From: Sphaerothrix epifaneia
Lineage (GTDB): Bacteria; Cyanobacteriota; Cyanobacteriia; Phormidesmidales; Phormidesmidaceae
NCBI RefSeq assembly: GCF_042788235.1
Contig: NZ_JBHZOL010000071.1
Coordinates: forward strand, 89,633 to 153,632
Reading direction: 5' to 3'
DNA: 64,000 bases
The notes under the pieces are model-generated. The model searched no databases, had not been told where the DNA came from, and saw only the letters and a list, made by a program, of their open reading frames with translations. The position numbers and the translations under genes were made by a program. Positions 16,501 to 24,273 of the stretch are shown here, piece by piece. How positions within the stretch are numbered: position 1 is the first letter of the stretch; each line of letters opens with the position of its first letter.

Positions 16501-16821
16501 GCCGCCAGGGCGAAAAAACAGATCGAGACTAATGCGCCCTTCGCGAGTCTGCGAAAAGACCTGCTCCACCCCTTCGGTCGCAGACAGGGCTTGCTCTAGC
16601 GGTCGAGTCACCTCGTCAACGGCCACCTCAGGCGAAACCCCAGGCGCATCTAGCCGTAAGCCAATGCGCGGATAGGTAATCGAGGGTAATAAATCGACAG
16701 GTAAACGGGCGATAAAAAAGAGACCCAGCACAATCACCGCGATCGTGAGCATGAGGGTGCCAATGTGACGCCGAATTGCTAGACGGCTGACACTTGGCCC
16801 AGCGGGATGAGAAGCTGCCAT
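13576..16821 (-). CDS. RND efflux pump, inner-membrane subunit (HAE1/AcrB-like)
   Basis: 1081 aa with the RND duplicated 6+6 helix layout: TM1 near residue 20 (IGTLMLTIAVIVLGLFFI), a large porter loop, TMs 2-6 in 340-540, a second large loop and TMs 8-12 near 880-1060. N-terminal LPVDLLPSITYPRIG is typical of the family. In TM4 the proton-relay position reads GIVVDNSIVMLEN, one Asp followed by Asn instead of the AcrB Asp-Asp pair, as in several RND subfamilies. A Gly/Asn/His-rich linker (GSRNGHNGHNGSRR) interrupts the centre. Lies 10 bp after the adaptor gene; substrate unknown, and no outer-membrane factor is present in the window. Confidence 0.93.
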   Translation of the reverse strand: MAASHPAGPSVSRLAIRRHIGTLMLTIAVIVLGLFFIARLPVDLLPSITYPRIGLRLDAPGVSPEVAVDEVTRPLEQALSATEGVEQVFSQTREGRISLDLFFRPGGDIDQALNDATATLNRARDSLPDTVGEPRLFKFDPSQLPVYELALTSQRYQGVDLRVFAEEELARELGVIPGVASVDVSGGVQEEVLINLNLSRLQALGLNLPEVLAALEARNQDTAGGRLRGSEAESLTRLRGKFQSADEVRNLIFEVGDSSPPQQVYLRDFAEIIDGTEEQRIFVTLNGEPAVKVSVQKQPDANTVAVVADVKQRLETLRASGLIPADMTLTATLDESRFIRNSISNVAIAGLSGSALAAIAVLLFLGSLRQTLIIVLAIPLATLTAILMIKLFGLSLNVFSLGGLALGVGIVVDNSIVMLENIAKGAETHAAQTNGSRNGHNGHNGSRRSLIQQAEQSSQELESALIASTTTNLVAVLPFLLIGGFVSLLFSELILTISFAVASSLVVALTVVPSLAARLLAIRGSSGLQRFWLIRQFDRRLEAATVRYTQFLRWILQRRLSVIAIAFLVLGGGSLLMVGRVPQEILPRIDTGQAQLFAQFPPGTPLSDNRQVMAAIDQLLREQPETEYTFTTSGGALFASITSENALRGSSTITLKPGVDITAFVDRMSQAFEQFNLVDTLIRISPESVRGLVLSNSPVRSEIDVMLQGSDTEALQQAGRQVLAALGEQATLARFRPDAEEPQPEVQIRPDWERAADLGLTAEDLGNTVQTILNGSVPTQLQRGDRLVDIRVRVNPEEIQRPEQLRLIPLFTDAGQLVRLGDVASIESGQAPGEIQRINQRQVFLVAGSLAEGASLGEALEEVDTVLSTLELPEGVNILPSSSAETNQQLQASLAILGGLAAFLVFVVMAVQYNSLVDPLVIMLTVPLALAGGILGLFVTQTAIGATVIVGAVLLVGIVVNNAIILVELANQIRDRAEQSFDPVSPQTAILQAAPQRLRPILMTTITTVLGLFPLALGIGEGSEFLQPLGVVVFSGLSLATLLTLFIIPCFYSLLHDPYWQRWRRRLTRKTKVLVMSKSDR

Positions 16822-16831
16822 AAGTAACCTG

Positions 16832-18103
16832 CTACGACTCCGAAAGAATACTTAATCGAACCACCTGTCCGGCACTGAGCGGGCCGCCACTGCGAACCAC
16901 CACGGCCTCTCCAGGTTCTAAGCCTGAACGGATTTCGACTTGACCATTGGCGCGATCGCCCACCTGTACCGAGCGAGTTTGCACTTGGGCTTCAGGAGCC
17001 TCACCCATCGCCACAAAGAGGGTGGCAGTGGCCGAATCAGTTTGGTTTTCGCCAATTTCTAGGGCACTTTGGGGCACGACGACAGTTTGGCTAGCAGCGG
17101 CGAAGTTAACCCGCGCCAGCAAACCGCTGCCGATTTGACCATTGGCATTGGGAATCGTCACCTCAACCGGAATCAGACGGGCGGTGGGATCTGCAACAGG
17201 TGAAATGCGCGTGACCCGCCCGGTCAACGAGGTATCAGGAAAAGCATCTAGGCGAACCTGCACGGCTTGCCCCAGGCTAATCTCACTCAGCACCAATTCA
17301 GAAACTTGCACAATCACTTTGACAGCGCTGAAGTCTCCTAAGCTAAAAACTTCATTTCCGGGTTGCACTAAATCGCCCGGTTCAGCCGCTCGCGCCAAGA
17401 CTACTCCATCAATGGGTGATGTCAGCGTCGTATAGGCTAGCCGCTGACGAGCTTGTTCAACAATGGCCTGCTGCGAGGCCACACGCCGCTGGGCTGAAGC
17501 AACGCCTTGCTGCTGGGTGGCTACCTGCTCTTGCGCTGAGCGTAGCGCCTGGGCAGCAATACTGCGAGCCGTTTGAGCTAGTTCGGCTTCTTGCTGAGAA
17601 ATTGCACCGGCATCGGTCAGCCGCTGTAGGCGGTCGGCATCGGCGATCGCCTGCTGTAGTTCAACTCTGGCCTGCTCTACCTGGGTTTGGGCATCACTGA
17701 CCTGCGATCGCGCTTGCGCCACCTCAGACTGACGCGCTGCAAGTTCGGCTTCGGCTTCATTGAGTTCTGCCTGAAGCAGTGCCCCGTCTAAGCGGGCTAA
17801 AGGCTGGCCGATAGCAATGCCATCACCAGTATCAACGCTGGCGCTCAACAACTGGCCTTCCGCCTGCGCTCGTAAAGAAACCGCTTGCAAAGGTTCAGTC
17901 GTACCCGTATATTCCAGCGTCGTTTCAACTGAACCAGTTTGGGCGATCGCCGTTTCTACCGCCACGGGGCCATCGGCGGCTTGGCCGTTGGGGGGTTGGG
18001 TTTGCGCTTCGCTGCTGGGTAGCCAGCTACAGCCTGTCGCACAGCCCAAAACGCCCACTAAAAATAGCTGACTCGCTAGCTTGTAGCCAGAAAGAGTGGT
18101 CAT
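16832..18103 (-). CDS. RND periplasmic adaptor (membrane fusion) lipoprotein
   Basis: 423 aa. N-terminal lipobox-like sequence LVGVLGC (Cys21) indicates a lipid anchor. Then a first barrel strand and half lipoyl motif (VETTLEYTGTTEPLQAVSLR, AEGQLLSASVDTGDGIAIGQPLARLD), a long alpha-hairpin coiled coil rich in Gln/Ala (about 110-220), the second half lipoyl motif (SPIDGVVLARAAEPGDLVQPG), and beta-barrel and membrane-proximal domains. It links the RND pump to an outer-membrane channel. It overlaps the response-regulator gene by 4 bp upstream and is 10 bp from the pump gene downstream, so all four genes are one operon. Confidence 0.93.
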   Translation of the reverse strand: MTTLSGYKLASQLFLVGVLGCATGCSWLPSSEAQTQPPNGQAADGPVAVETAIAQTGSVETTLEYTGTTEPLQAVSLRAQAEGQLLSASVDTGDGIAIGQPLARLDGALLQAELNEAEAELAARQSEVAQARSQVSDAQTQVEQARVELQQAIADADRLQRLTDAGAISQQEAELAQTARSIAAQALRSAQEQVATQQQGVASAQRRVASQQAIVEQARQRLAYTTLTSPIDGVVLARAAEPGDLVQPGNEVFSLGDFSAVKVIVQVSELVLSEISLGQAVQVRLDAFPDTSLTGRVTRISPVADPTARLIPVEVTIPNANGQIGSGLLARVNFAAASQTVVVPQSALEIGENQTDSATATLFVAMGEAPEAQVQTRSVQVGDRANGQVEIRSGLEPGEAVVVRSGGPLSAGQVVRLSILSES

Positions 18104-18738
18104 AGCTGATCTCTATAAAGGGTGGTCGCTAAAATGGCAGCCTGGGTGCGATCGCGGAGGTTAAGCCGACCCAGCAGGCTATTGACATGGTTTTTTACCG
18201 TCCGCTCTGAAATAAACAAGGTTTGGGCAATCTCGCGGTTACTGCGGCCCGCCGCAATTAGCTGTAGTACCTCGCGTTCGCGCGGGGTTAGTTGGTTAAG
18301 TTCCGGGGGCGGCGTAGCCGTTGTCGGTGCCGAAGCGATCGCTTTTTCAAACAGTCCTGGCCCCAGTTGGGTGTAGCCTTTTTGAATAGCTCGAATAGCT
18401 TGGGCTAACTCTTCAGAAGGAGTATCTTTGAGCAAATACCCCTTAGCGCCACACTGCATCGCCCGTGAGACATAATCATCGTCATCAAAAGTTGTTAGCA
18501 CCAGCACTTTGATCTGAGGAGCCTGGGTTCGTAATTGACGCGTAGCGGCGACACCGTCCATCACAGGCATACGCACATCCATCAGCACCACATCGGGTTG
18601 CAGCCTCAGCGCTTGCTCGACGGCAATTTTGCCATTCTCAGCCGTACCAATGACTTCCAAATCAGGTTTGGCCTGCAGCAGGCTGCGCAGTCCTTCCCGC
18701 ACAATACTCTGGTCATCGACCAGTAAAAGTTTGATCAC
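18100..18738 (-). CDS. NarL/FixJ-family response regulator
   Basis: 212 aa. Receiver domain 1-120 with acidic pocket Asp8/Asp9, phospho-acceptor Asp54 (VVLMDVRMPVMDG) and the conserved Lys in GYLLKDTPSEE. The C-terminal LuxR-type helix-turn-helix reads LTPREREVLQLIAAGRSNRE and ISERTVKNHVNSLLGRL. Partner kinase lies directly upstream with a 4-bp overlap; the downstream adaptor also overlaps by 4 bp. The likely target is the promoter region between this operon and the divergent Spy-like gene (20049-20259); that is inferred from position only. Confidence 0.93.
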   Translation of the reverse strand: MIKLLLVDDQSIVREGLRSLLQAKPDLEVIGTAENGKIAVEQALRLQPDVVLMDVRMPVMDGVAATRQLRTQAPQIKVLVLTTFDDDDYVSRAMQCGAKGYLLKDTPSEELAQAIRAIQKGYTQLGPGLFEKAIASAPTTATPPPELNQLTPREREVLQLIAAGRSNREIAQTLFISERTVKNHVNSLLGRLNLRDRTQAAILATTLYRDQL

Positions 18739-20048
18739 GCCACTGCCCCCTGTCGCGGCATCACCACCTGGATCTGGCAGCCATGTCCTGGCTGACTGTG
18801 GAGATAAAAACTGCCGCCTAGCGCCGTTGTCCGCTCTCGCATACTCTGGAGGCCAAAGCCAGTCGTATTTTGGCTGGGATCAAAGCCCTGACCGTTATCT
18901 TCGATTTGCAGGGTTAAGTCTGAGCGGCGATCACCCAAACTCAGATTTACCCAGTCAGCTTCACTGTGTTTAGAAATATTAGTCAACGCCTCTTGCACAA
19001 TTCGATAAAGGGCTGTCGCCACTTCGACAGACGGTTCCGTCTCAATTTGCACCTCAGCCGTAATGGGAATCGCACAGTTATGCTGAAAGTCTTGCAACAG
19101 CACAGCGATCGCGGCCTTGAGTGTTTTGCCCTGTAGCGGATGGTGGCGCAGCGTGGCGACTGAGTGGCGCACATGCTGCAACGCCTCTTTACCCAGCTCT
19201 CTGGCCTTGTGCAAATGGTCAGCCAATGAACCGCTATTAGCAGGTAGTAACATCGCCACGTTTTCGAGTTGAATGCTTTGAGCCACCAGCGAATGCCCTA
19301 CCGAGTCATGAATTTCGCGGGCAATGCGGTTACGCTCTTGCAAAGTAGCCTGGTTTTCAATCAGCAACGCATATTGACGTAGCCGATGATTTGCCTCGCT
19401 CAATTGCTGACGACTGCGGGTTTCTGCCAGCACTGCCCCTACCAGCAGCAGCACAAAACCCAACACCAAGCCAAACAGCAAAGCGGTATTGAGGGTTAGC
19501 CCTAACAGCACATTGTGCAAAGATTCAGGCGGAATACGCCGCAGAATTGCTGGCAGCGATCGCCCTAGCGGCACGCCCAAAGGCCGAATGCCCAAAAATG
19601 CCAGCAGCAGCATCAAAATAAACGAGCCGTAGGCTATGCCTGCGACCAAGAGCCGTCCCCCCCAGGGAAACAGCAGGCAAGCCCGAATGACCACAATCAG
19701 CAGCAACGGCGGAAACACACTCTGCCCATGGCCGATCATCAACACCGCCAGCCAACTTAGCCCCAACCCAGCGGCGCTGTAGAGTCCTTGCTGCACTCTA
19801 GACTGGGTTGGCAACCGCAGCCCCATCGCGCCCAGCCCTGCCATACTGAGCAAAGCACCCACTTGCAGCGGAATTGCAAAGGGCACAGGTGCATGTTTTG
19901 AGGCCGGGTGAAAAGGCCCCGGAAAAGGTTTGGGAGGATGGGCAAACAGCAGCGGCGAAAAAGCGGCCAGCACAGCAATGCTTAGCAAAATCCACTCTAG
20001 ATAAAGCAACAGGCGAAAAGGATGGCGATCGCGAACCAACTGCTGCAT
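18735..20048 (-). CDS. NarL-type sensor histidine kinase
   Basis: 437 aa from ATG 20048; TTG 20069 and GTG 20066 extend the frame by 7 and 6 residues and no start has a clear ribosome-binding site. The N-terminal 210 residues hold about six hydrophobic helices with no large periplasmic loop; an HPPKPFPGPFHPASKH segment rich in Pro and His joins the first two and might face the periplasm. Then a HisKA_3 dimerisation domain with RNRIAREIHDSVGHSL (phospho-His about 247) and a HATPase domain with NISKHSEA and DNGQGFDP. First gene of the kinase-regulator-adaptor-pump operon. The short His-rich loop could bind metal, which is speculation. Confidence 0.9.
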   Translation of the reverse strand: MQQLVRDRHPFRLLLYLEWILLSIAVLAAFSPLLFAHPPKPFPGPFHPASKHAPVPFAIPLQVGALLSMAGLGAMGLRLPTQSRVQQGLYSAAGLGLSWLAVLMIGHGQSVFPPLLLIVVIRACLLFPWGGRLLVAGIAYGSFILMLLLAFLGIRPLGVPLGRSLPAILRRIPPESLHNVLLGLTLNTALLFGLVLGFVLLLVGAVLAETRSRQQLSEANHRLRQYALLIENQATLQERNRIAREIHDSVGHSLVAQSIQLENVAMLLPANSGSLADHLHKARELGKEALQHVRHSVATLRHHPLQGKTLKAAIAVLLQDFQHNCAIPITAEVQIETEPSVEVATALYRIVQEALTNISKHSEADWVNLSLGDRRSDLTLQIEDNGQGFDPSQNTTGFGLQSMRERTTALGGSFYLHSQPGHGCQIQVVMPRQGAVA

Positions 20049-20259
20049 AAATAATGATGACGGCACCAAGCTGGGCTAACTATAAAGCGGAGTCTGCCAA
20101 CACAATAGGATCAAAAGTCACGAATTAGACCAGCCGACCTAGTACTTTGGGACTAAGTTGCCTTGGTACCGCCGATGCATGGCGGTTGTGAGCTTAGACT
20201 CAGGTGGCGATCGCGGCTGAACATTACGATATGAGAGTGTTTGCAAGTTGAAGTGAGAT

Positions 20260-20757
20260 ATGCCTATGTCATTACGTCGCACCGTTTTGCTCTCGATGCT
20301 GTCGTTGTCGCTGTTGAGTGGCGGTACCTTTGCCTTTGCCCAAATGAATTCAGGGGCGACTCGCTTAGCCCAACAGCCTATTGAAGCCGACGAGGATTTT
20401 GGCCCTGGCGCTGGCCGGGGTGAAGGACGCAGAGGCGATCGCTGGCTAGAGCAGCTTGATCTAACTGACGCCCAAACTGCACAAATTCAAACGATCAAAG
20501 AGCAAGCCAGAACTAATAACGCTGGACTTCGTCAACAGTTGCAGCAAGCTCACGAAGAACTGCAATCGCTGATGGCTAGCGATGCCAGCTCCGACCAGCT
20601 TCGCCAGCAACACCAGCAGGTTCAAACCTTAAAAAACCAGCTAGCCACCCAACGCTTTGAAATGATGCTTGCCATCCGGGAAGTGCTGACCCCCGATCAG
20701 CGGGCAGAACTGGCAACCCTAACCTCAAATCGTCCGGGTCCCCGTGGCTCTCGATAA
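20260..20757 (+). CDS. Spy/CpxP-like periplasmic protein (LTxxQ motifs)
   Basis: 165 aa. Signal peptide to about residue 28 (LLSMLSLSLLSGGTFAFAQ). The mature protein is helical with the two LTxxQ motifs of the Spy/CpxP superfamily (LDLTDAQTAQIQ and LTPDQRAEL), long Gln/Arg-rich helices and a Pro/Gly/Arg tail. Family members are periplasmic chaperones or stress and metal sensors that act on, or are induced by, envelope two-component systems. Here it is divergent from a kinase/regulator/RND operon, which supports a shared envelope-stress or metal-efflux role. ATG at 20260; a second ATG two codons later is equally possible. Strong terminator at 20798. Confidence 0.85.
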   Translation: MPMSLRRTVLLSMLSLSLLSGGTFAFAQMNSGATRLAQQPIEADEDFGPGAGRGEGRRGDRWLEQLDLTDAQTAQIQTIKEQARTNNAGLRQQLQQAHEELQSLMASDASSDQLRQQHQQVQTLKNQLATQRFEMMLAIREVLTPDQRAELATLTSNRPGPRGSR

Positions 20758-20797
20758 AACCGCTAGGCCGATTTTTTCCCTGTAGAGACTGAGTAAA

Positions 20798-20830
20798 AAA
20801 AGAGCCTGGAACTAAGTTCCAGGCTCTTTT
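20798..20830 (+). terminator. Strong terminator after the Spy-like gene
   Basis: A perfect 15-bp stem (AAAAGAGCCTGGAAC, loop TAA, GTTCCAGGCTCTTTT) beginning 41 bp after the stop, with A/T arms on both sides so it can act in either direction. Confidence 0.9.
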
Positions 20831-20906
20831 AGATCTTTATTGCCTCACTCTTAAGGCTAACTATTCAGGTTTTGAGTCGAAAAATTACGATCACAACTGC
20901 CAGAGT

Positions 20907-20997
20907 TTATAGCTATAACTCCAAGCGATCAGGCACTTCAACTACAGCAAGCTGCTAACAGAAAAGCTTTTTTTCCGTCCTCTAGCTGTTACCTTTG
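20907..20997 (+). repeat. Dispersed intergenic repeat, copy G
   Basis: TTATAGCTATAACTCC, CAGGCACTTCAACTACAGC, GCTGCTAACAGAAAAGC, TTTTTTTCC. Lies in the 404-bp spacer 20758-21161, which also holds the Spy terminator and a 40-bp imperfect inverted repeat (about 21054-21096, TAGACCTGAATAAAGCC versus GGCCTATTTCAGGCTA). Confidence 0.78.
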
Positions 20998-21161
20998 GCG
21001 GAAACAGCAGATGAGGGCAAACGCTGGCGATCGCTCACCTAAATCTTGTCTGATAGACCTGAATAAAGCCAAATTTACGGCCTATTTCAGGCTATCTCTT
21101 GATTAGCAACTAGCCTCACTACCAGACGTACCCCATGGCTCAATTGGCTGACACGCTTAGC

Positions 21162-21341
21162 CTAAAAACCAAGGCCATAAGCCTGCGCCAAAATTTCACC
21201 CAGCGCACACAGCTTCTCTGAGTTCCAGCCGCGCTGCTGTTGAGGCGATGGCGTGCGATCGCTGCCGGGATAAAAGGCATTAGCAAAGTCTTGGCTGAAG
21301 TGGGCTAACTGTTGCGAAGTCCAGCCATTTTGACGTTTCAT
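21162..21341 (-). CDS. Small hypothetical protein, 59 aa
   Basis: Read directly: begins MKRQNGWTSQQLAHFSQDF, continues ANAFYPGSDRTPSPQQQRG and ends WNSEKLCALGEILAQAYGLG then F. AAGGAG lies 12 bp before the ATG. Two helix-like segments each open with a Trp (NGWTSQQL, RGWNSEKL), so the protein may be an internal duplication of a W-[ST]-x2-[QK]-L unit. No signal peptide or membrane segment. I do not recognise a family. It stands alone between dispersed repeats G and H. Confidence 0.55.
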   Translation of the reverse strand: MKRQNGWTSQQLAHFSQDFANAFYPGSDRTPSPQQQRGWNSEKLCALGEILAQAYGLGF

Positions 21342-21549
21342 AAAAATAATTTGCTCCTTAACTAATCAACTAACGGGTTGAATCTGCTTATAGCGTAAGA
21401 AAATGTATTCAAATTTACAAAAACTAATTTTCATGACCCCTATGAAAAAAATCGATACTACTGCGCCGCCATGACTTTAGAAAATTTGAACGTACTTACG
21501 ACATTTCAGCCTACAACGCCTCCAGCTTTGACCCCAGTTAAAACAAAGG

Positions 21550-21649
21550 GCGCTATAGCCCAGACCCAGACGGGAGAACACTTCAACGGCTGCAAGTTGC
21601 TAACAGAAAAACTTTTCTTCTGCCTCAGCCTTCTACCCTTAGCGATAGC
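21550..21649 (+). repeat. Dispersed intergenic repeat, copy H
   Basis: GCGCTATAGCCCAGACC, GAACACTTCAACGGCTGC, GTTGCTAACAGAAAAAC, TTTTCTTCTGCCTCAGCC and right end AGCGATAGC. It abuts the stop codon of the following minus-strand hydrolase gene (stop at 21651-21653). The rest of spacer 21342-21650 shows nothing recognisable. Confidence 0.8.
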
Positions 21650-21650
21650 C

Positions 21651-22547
21651 TCAGACAGCCAACGCCCAGTTTTGGCGTATCCATTGCTGCATCAAGTGAT
21701 TCACCTGATCAGGCACTTCATCGTGGGGGCAGTGACCTGCCTGTAAATACACTTCCTTAAGCTGCGAATAATGCTGGCGAAACTTAGCGCCTCGCTCCCG
21801 TGTATTCATCCAGGGATCGCCTTCGCCCCACAGCAGCAACAGCGGACAGTCCATCTGGGCTAGCAGCGCATCAACCGTGTCTCCTTGAGGAGACTTAAAC
21901 ACCGACGCAAACACCTGCGCCGCGCCCGCATCACAAGCTGGTCGGTAAATATCTTCAACCAACTGGTCGGTAATGGCTGACTTATCGAGATAAACCTGCT
22001 CTAGGGTTTTGCGAATCATCGATCGCCGCCGCACGTACTGAAACAGCAGCCAGCTCGGTAAAGGCTGAAGTAGCAACGTGCGAGAAATATTGGCGATCGC
22101 CTGCTGCATCGCATTCGCTTTAGGCTGGGTGCTGTCTTCAGAAAAAGGCCCAGCGCTGTTGAGCAACACCACACCCGCTACCGATTGCGATCGCTGCGCT
22201 GCCGTACACAAGCTGGCATAGCCACCTAAAGAATTACCCGCCAAAACCGCCGGACGGCCAATGACCTGCCCAATAAAAGCATCTAGCTGATCGCGCCACA
22301 AACTGCCGCTATAAGCAATATTGGGTTTGGCAGAGCGACCAAAGCCTAGCAGGTCAATCGCCCACACCTCAAACTCATGGCTCAGTCCGGCAATCGTTTT
22401 GCGCCAGTGGTCGGTCGAAGCGCCAAAGCCGTGTACCAGCAATACAGGTGGATGCTGCGGCTGTGGCTCACCTGCTCGAACATAGTAAATAGGGTAATCT
22501 TGCCACTGCCAGTAGGTACCCGACTCGGAAGCGATCGCTGTGGTCAT
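21651..22547 (-). CDS. Alpha/beta-hydrolase
   Basis: 298 aa from the ATG at 22547 (GAGG about 8 bp upstream; a GTG codon directly before it also keeps the frame). Oxyanion motif HGFGAS near residue 40, nucleophile elbow GNSLGG (Ser about 107), acid in LLLWGEGDPWMN, and catalytic His in QAGHCPHDEVPDQV. This full Ser-Asp-His arrangement fits the haloperoxidase/esterase branch common in cyanobacteria, some of which act on chlorophyll or lipid esters. The substrate is not identifiable. No signal peptide, so cytoplasmic. It is divergent from the channel-like gene. Confidence 0.88.
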   Translation of the reverse strand: MTTAIASESGTYWQWQDYPIYYVRAGEPQPQHPPVLLVHGFGASTDHWRKTIAGLSHEFEVWAIDLLGFGRSAKPNIAYSGSLWRDQLDAFIGQVIGRPAVLAGNSLGGYASLCTAAQRSQSVAGVVLLNSAGPFSEDSTQPKANAMQQAIANISRTLLLQPLPSWLLFQYVRRRSMIRKTLEQVYLDKSAITDQLVEDIYRPACDAGAAQVFASVFKSPQGDTVDALLAQMDCPLLLLWGEGDPWMNTRERGAKFRQHYSQLKEVYLQAGHCPHDEVPDQVNHLMQQWIRQNWALAV

Positions 22548-22676
22548 CACTCAGCCCTCAAACTCTTCTGTAAACAATTGTAAAACCTGACGTAAATTCT
22601 CTCATTAACGGCTGTCCGCACTGGTTTGATCGGGCAAATGTAGTAGATTCATTGCTAATGGGTTTCCGCTGGAGTT

Positions 22677-24119
22677 ATGGCCGCTCTTTCTCGTCCGCGT
22701 AAAATTCGTACCCAAAAGCCTGTCGCTAGACGCAATCAGTGGTTTGAGCGGCTTATGGCTAGTTTGGCGCTGCTCAACCTGGTGTTGGTGGCTTTTGATC
22801 TCAGCTACATTCGCTTTCGCGACTTTTACCTGCGAGAGTTTCCAGCCCTGACCCAGTGGTACGGAGCCGCGTTCAAAGGGATTGAGCCAGAACGCACAAC
22901 CACCGCTTACTTAGAAATTGTCGATCAGTTAGAAGAACAAGTCTCTCAAACCGGGTTGCAATCGGCAGAAGCTCGAACCCTGCTACAAGAACTGCGCGAT
23001 CGCAGTAGCGAAATCATTGACGAAAACCCCTTTCAAATTGCCGACAAAACAGGCACCCTCGAACGAATCAAAAACTTGGTACGGGAACAAGTCGGCACCG
23101 ATTCCGCCAAAGACGCATTTAACACCTTTTGGAGTCAGTCCTATTTAGAATCTGCCAACTGGGGAAATTCTATTGGCTTTTTTAATAGCGAAGTTCGCCC
23201 GCTAATTGAAACCAACTATTACCGCCCAGTATGGGAAGACGGCGAACCCCTCGATCAGTTTTGGTTACTTGATCAGTGGTTTATTTACCTTTTTGCCATT
23301 GAGCTAGCCCTGAGAACGCTGCTAATTTCGCGCCGCTATCAAGGCACTAGCTGGCTCGATGCCATTCTTCTGCGCTGGTATGACCTCTTTTTGCTCTTAC
23401 CGTTCTGGCGGTGGCTGCGGATTATTCCGGTGATTGTGCGCATCAATCAGTCAAACCTGATTGACCTCGATCCGCTACGCAGCCGCATCAATCGGCTAGT
23501 CATTAGCAACATCGCCGTTGAGCTAACCGAAATTATTGTGCTACGCATCATTAGCCAAGCCCAAAACCTGATTCGCGAGGGCGAAGTAGCAAAGTGGCTG
23601 GTCAAACCCGATTCAGGCCAAAAATATATTGACCTCAACGATGTCGATGAAGTGCAGGCCATTTCCAGCCGCTTGACATCGCTGCTAGTTTACCGAGTTT
23701 TACCCCAGATCAAACCCGAAATTGACAACCTGATTCAGCACAGCATTACGAATGCAGTCGATCAAACCCCTGTCTATCAGGGGCTACAGGCTATACCGGG
23801 GATGTCTCAGCTACCCAGTCAACTAACGCGCCAGATCGCCGCAGAAATTTCTAAAAATGCCTACGGTGCCCTCACAGGCGCACTTGAAGACGAAGCTGGA
23901 GCGGCCCTCACCCAAAAACTAATTACCCATCTGGTTGCTACGGCTCAAGAGGAGCTGCAAAAAGACAGCACATTAGCCGATATTGAAGCGCTGACAATTG
24001 CGCTGCTAGACGAAGTCAAGGTCAACTACGTACAACGAATTGCGGCTGAAGACGTAGAAGCGATGCAGCAGCGCAATTACGAATTGTATGAAACAACCCG
24101 CCGACTGGGGCAGAAATAG
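22677..24119 (+). CDS. Membrane protein with ion-channel-like core, function unknown
   Basis: 480 aa. TM1 at about 27-46 (LMASLALLNLVLVAFDLSYI), a 150-residue soluble loop with helical repeats, a second TM near 200-217 (WFIYLFAIELALRTLLI) and a segment near 232-250 (WYDLFLLLPFWRWLRIIPVI). The arrangement of the YDLFLLLPFWRWLRIIPVIVRINQ-type stretch (shown shortened) recalls S3-S4 segments of voltage-gated channels, with regularly placed Arg. The C-terminal 220 residues are soluble and helical with no known motif. I do not recognise a named family; channel kinship is a weak inference. ATG at 22677 with GGAG very close upstream. Confidence 0.75.
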   Translation: MAALSRPRKIRTQKPVARRNQWFERLMASLALLNLVLVAFDLSYIRFRDFYLREFPALTQWYGAAFKGIEPERTTTAYLEIVDQLEEQVSQTGLQSAEARTLLQELRDRSSEIIDENPFQIADKTGTLERIKNLVREQVGTDSAKDAFNTFWSQSYLESANWGNSIGFFNSEVRPLIETNYYRPVWEDGEPLDQFWLLDQWFIYLFAIELALRTLLISRRYQGTSWLDAILLRWYDLFLLLPFWRWLRIIPVIVRINQSNLIDLDPLRSRINRLVISNIAVELTEIIVLRIISQAQNLIREGEVAKWLVKPDSGQKYIDLNDVDEVQAISSRLTSLLVYRVLPQIKPEIDNLIQHSITNAVDQTPVYQGLQAIPGMSQLPSQLTRQIAAEISKNAYGALTGALEDEAGAALTQKLITHLVATAQEELQKDSTLADIEALTIALLDEVKVNYVQRIAAEDVEAMQQRNYELYETTRRLGQK

Positions 24120-24230
24120 CCACAATTAAAAACCAATAAACATTGCGTACATCGGCTCAATTCGTACGCTAAACTGACATTGCGGTTAATGCAGAGCATT
24201 AATCGACCCAAGTCAACATGATTTCGTGGG

Positions 24231-24258
24231 AAGTGGGCGTCTGAGACCCACTTTTTTT
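24231..24258 (+). promoter_or_regulatory. Terminator-like leader hairpin before rimP-nusA-infB
   Basis: AAGTGGG, 9-nt loop, CCCACTT followed by a T-run, ending about 15 bp before the rimP ATG. Another hairpin GTTAATGC/GCATTAAT lies just upstream at about 24185-24203. An intrinsic terminator in the leader of an operon that encodes the termination factor NusA suggests attenuation or autoregulation, as known for the E. coli nusA operon. Confidence 0.55.
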
Positions 24259-24273
24259 ATTGTTAATGGCGTC

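Noticed and set aside
21471..21746. Open frame of 91 codons on the plus strand
   Set aside because: It crosses dispersed repeat H and the antisense of the hydrolase gene; the composition is not protein-like.
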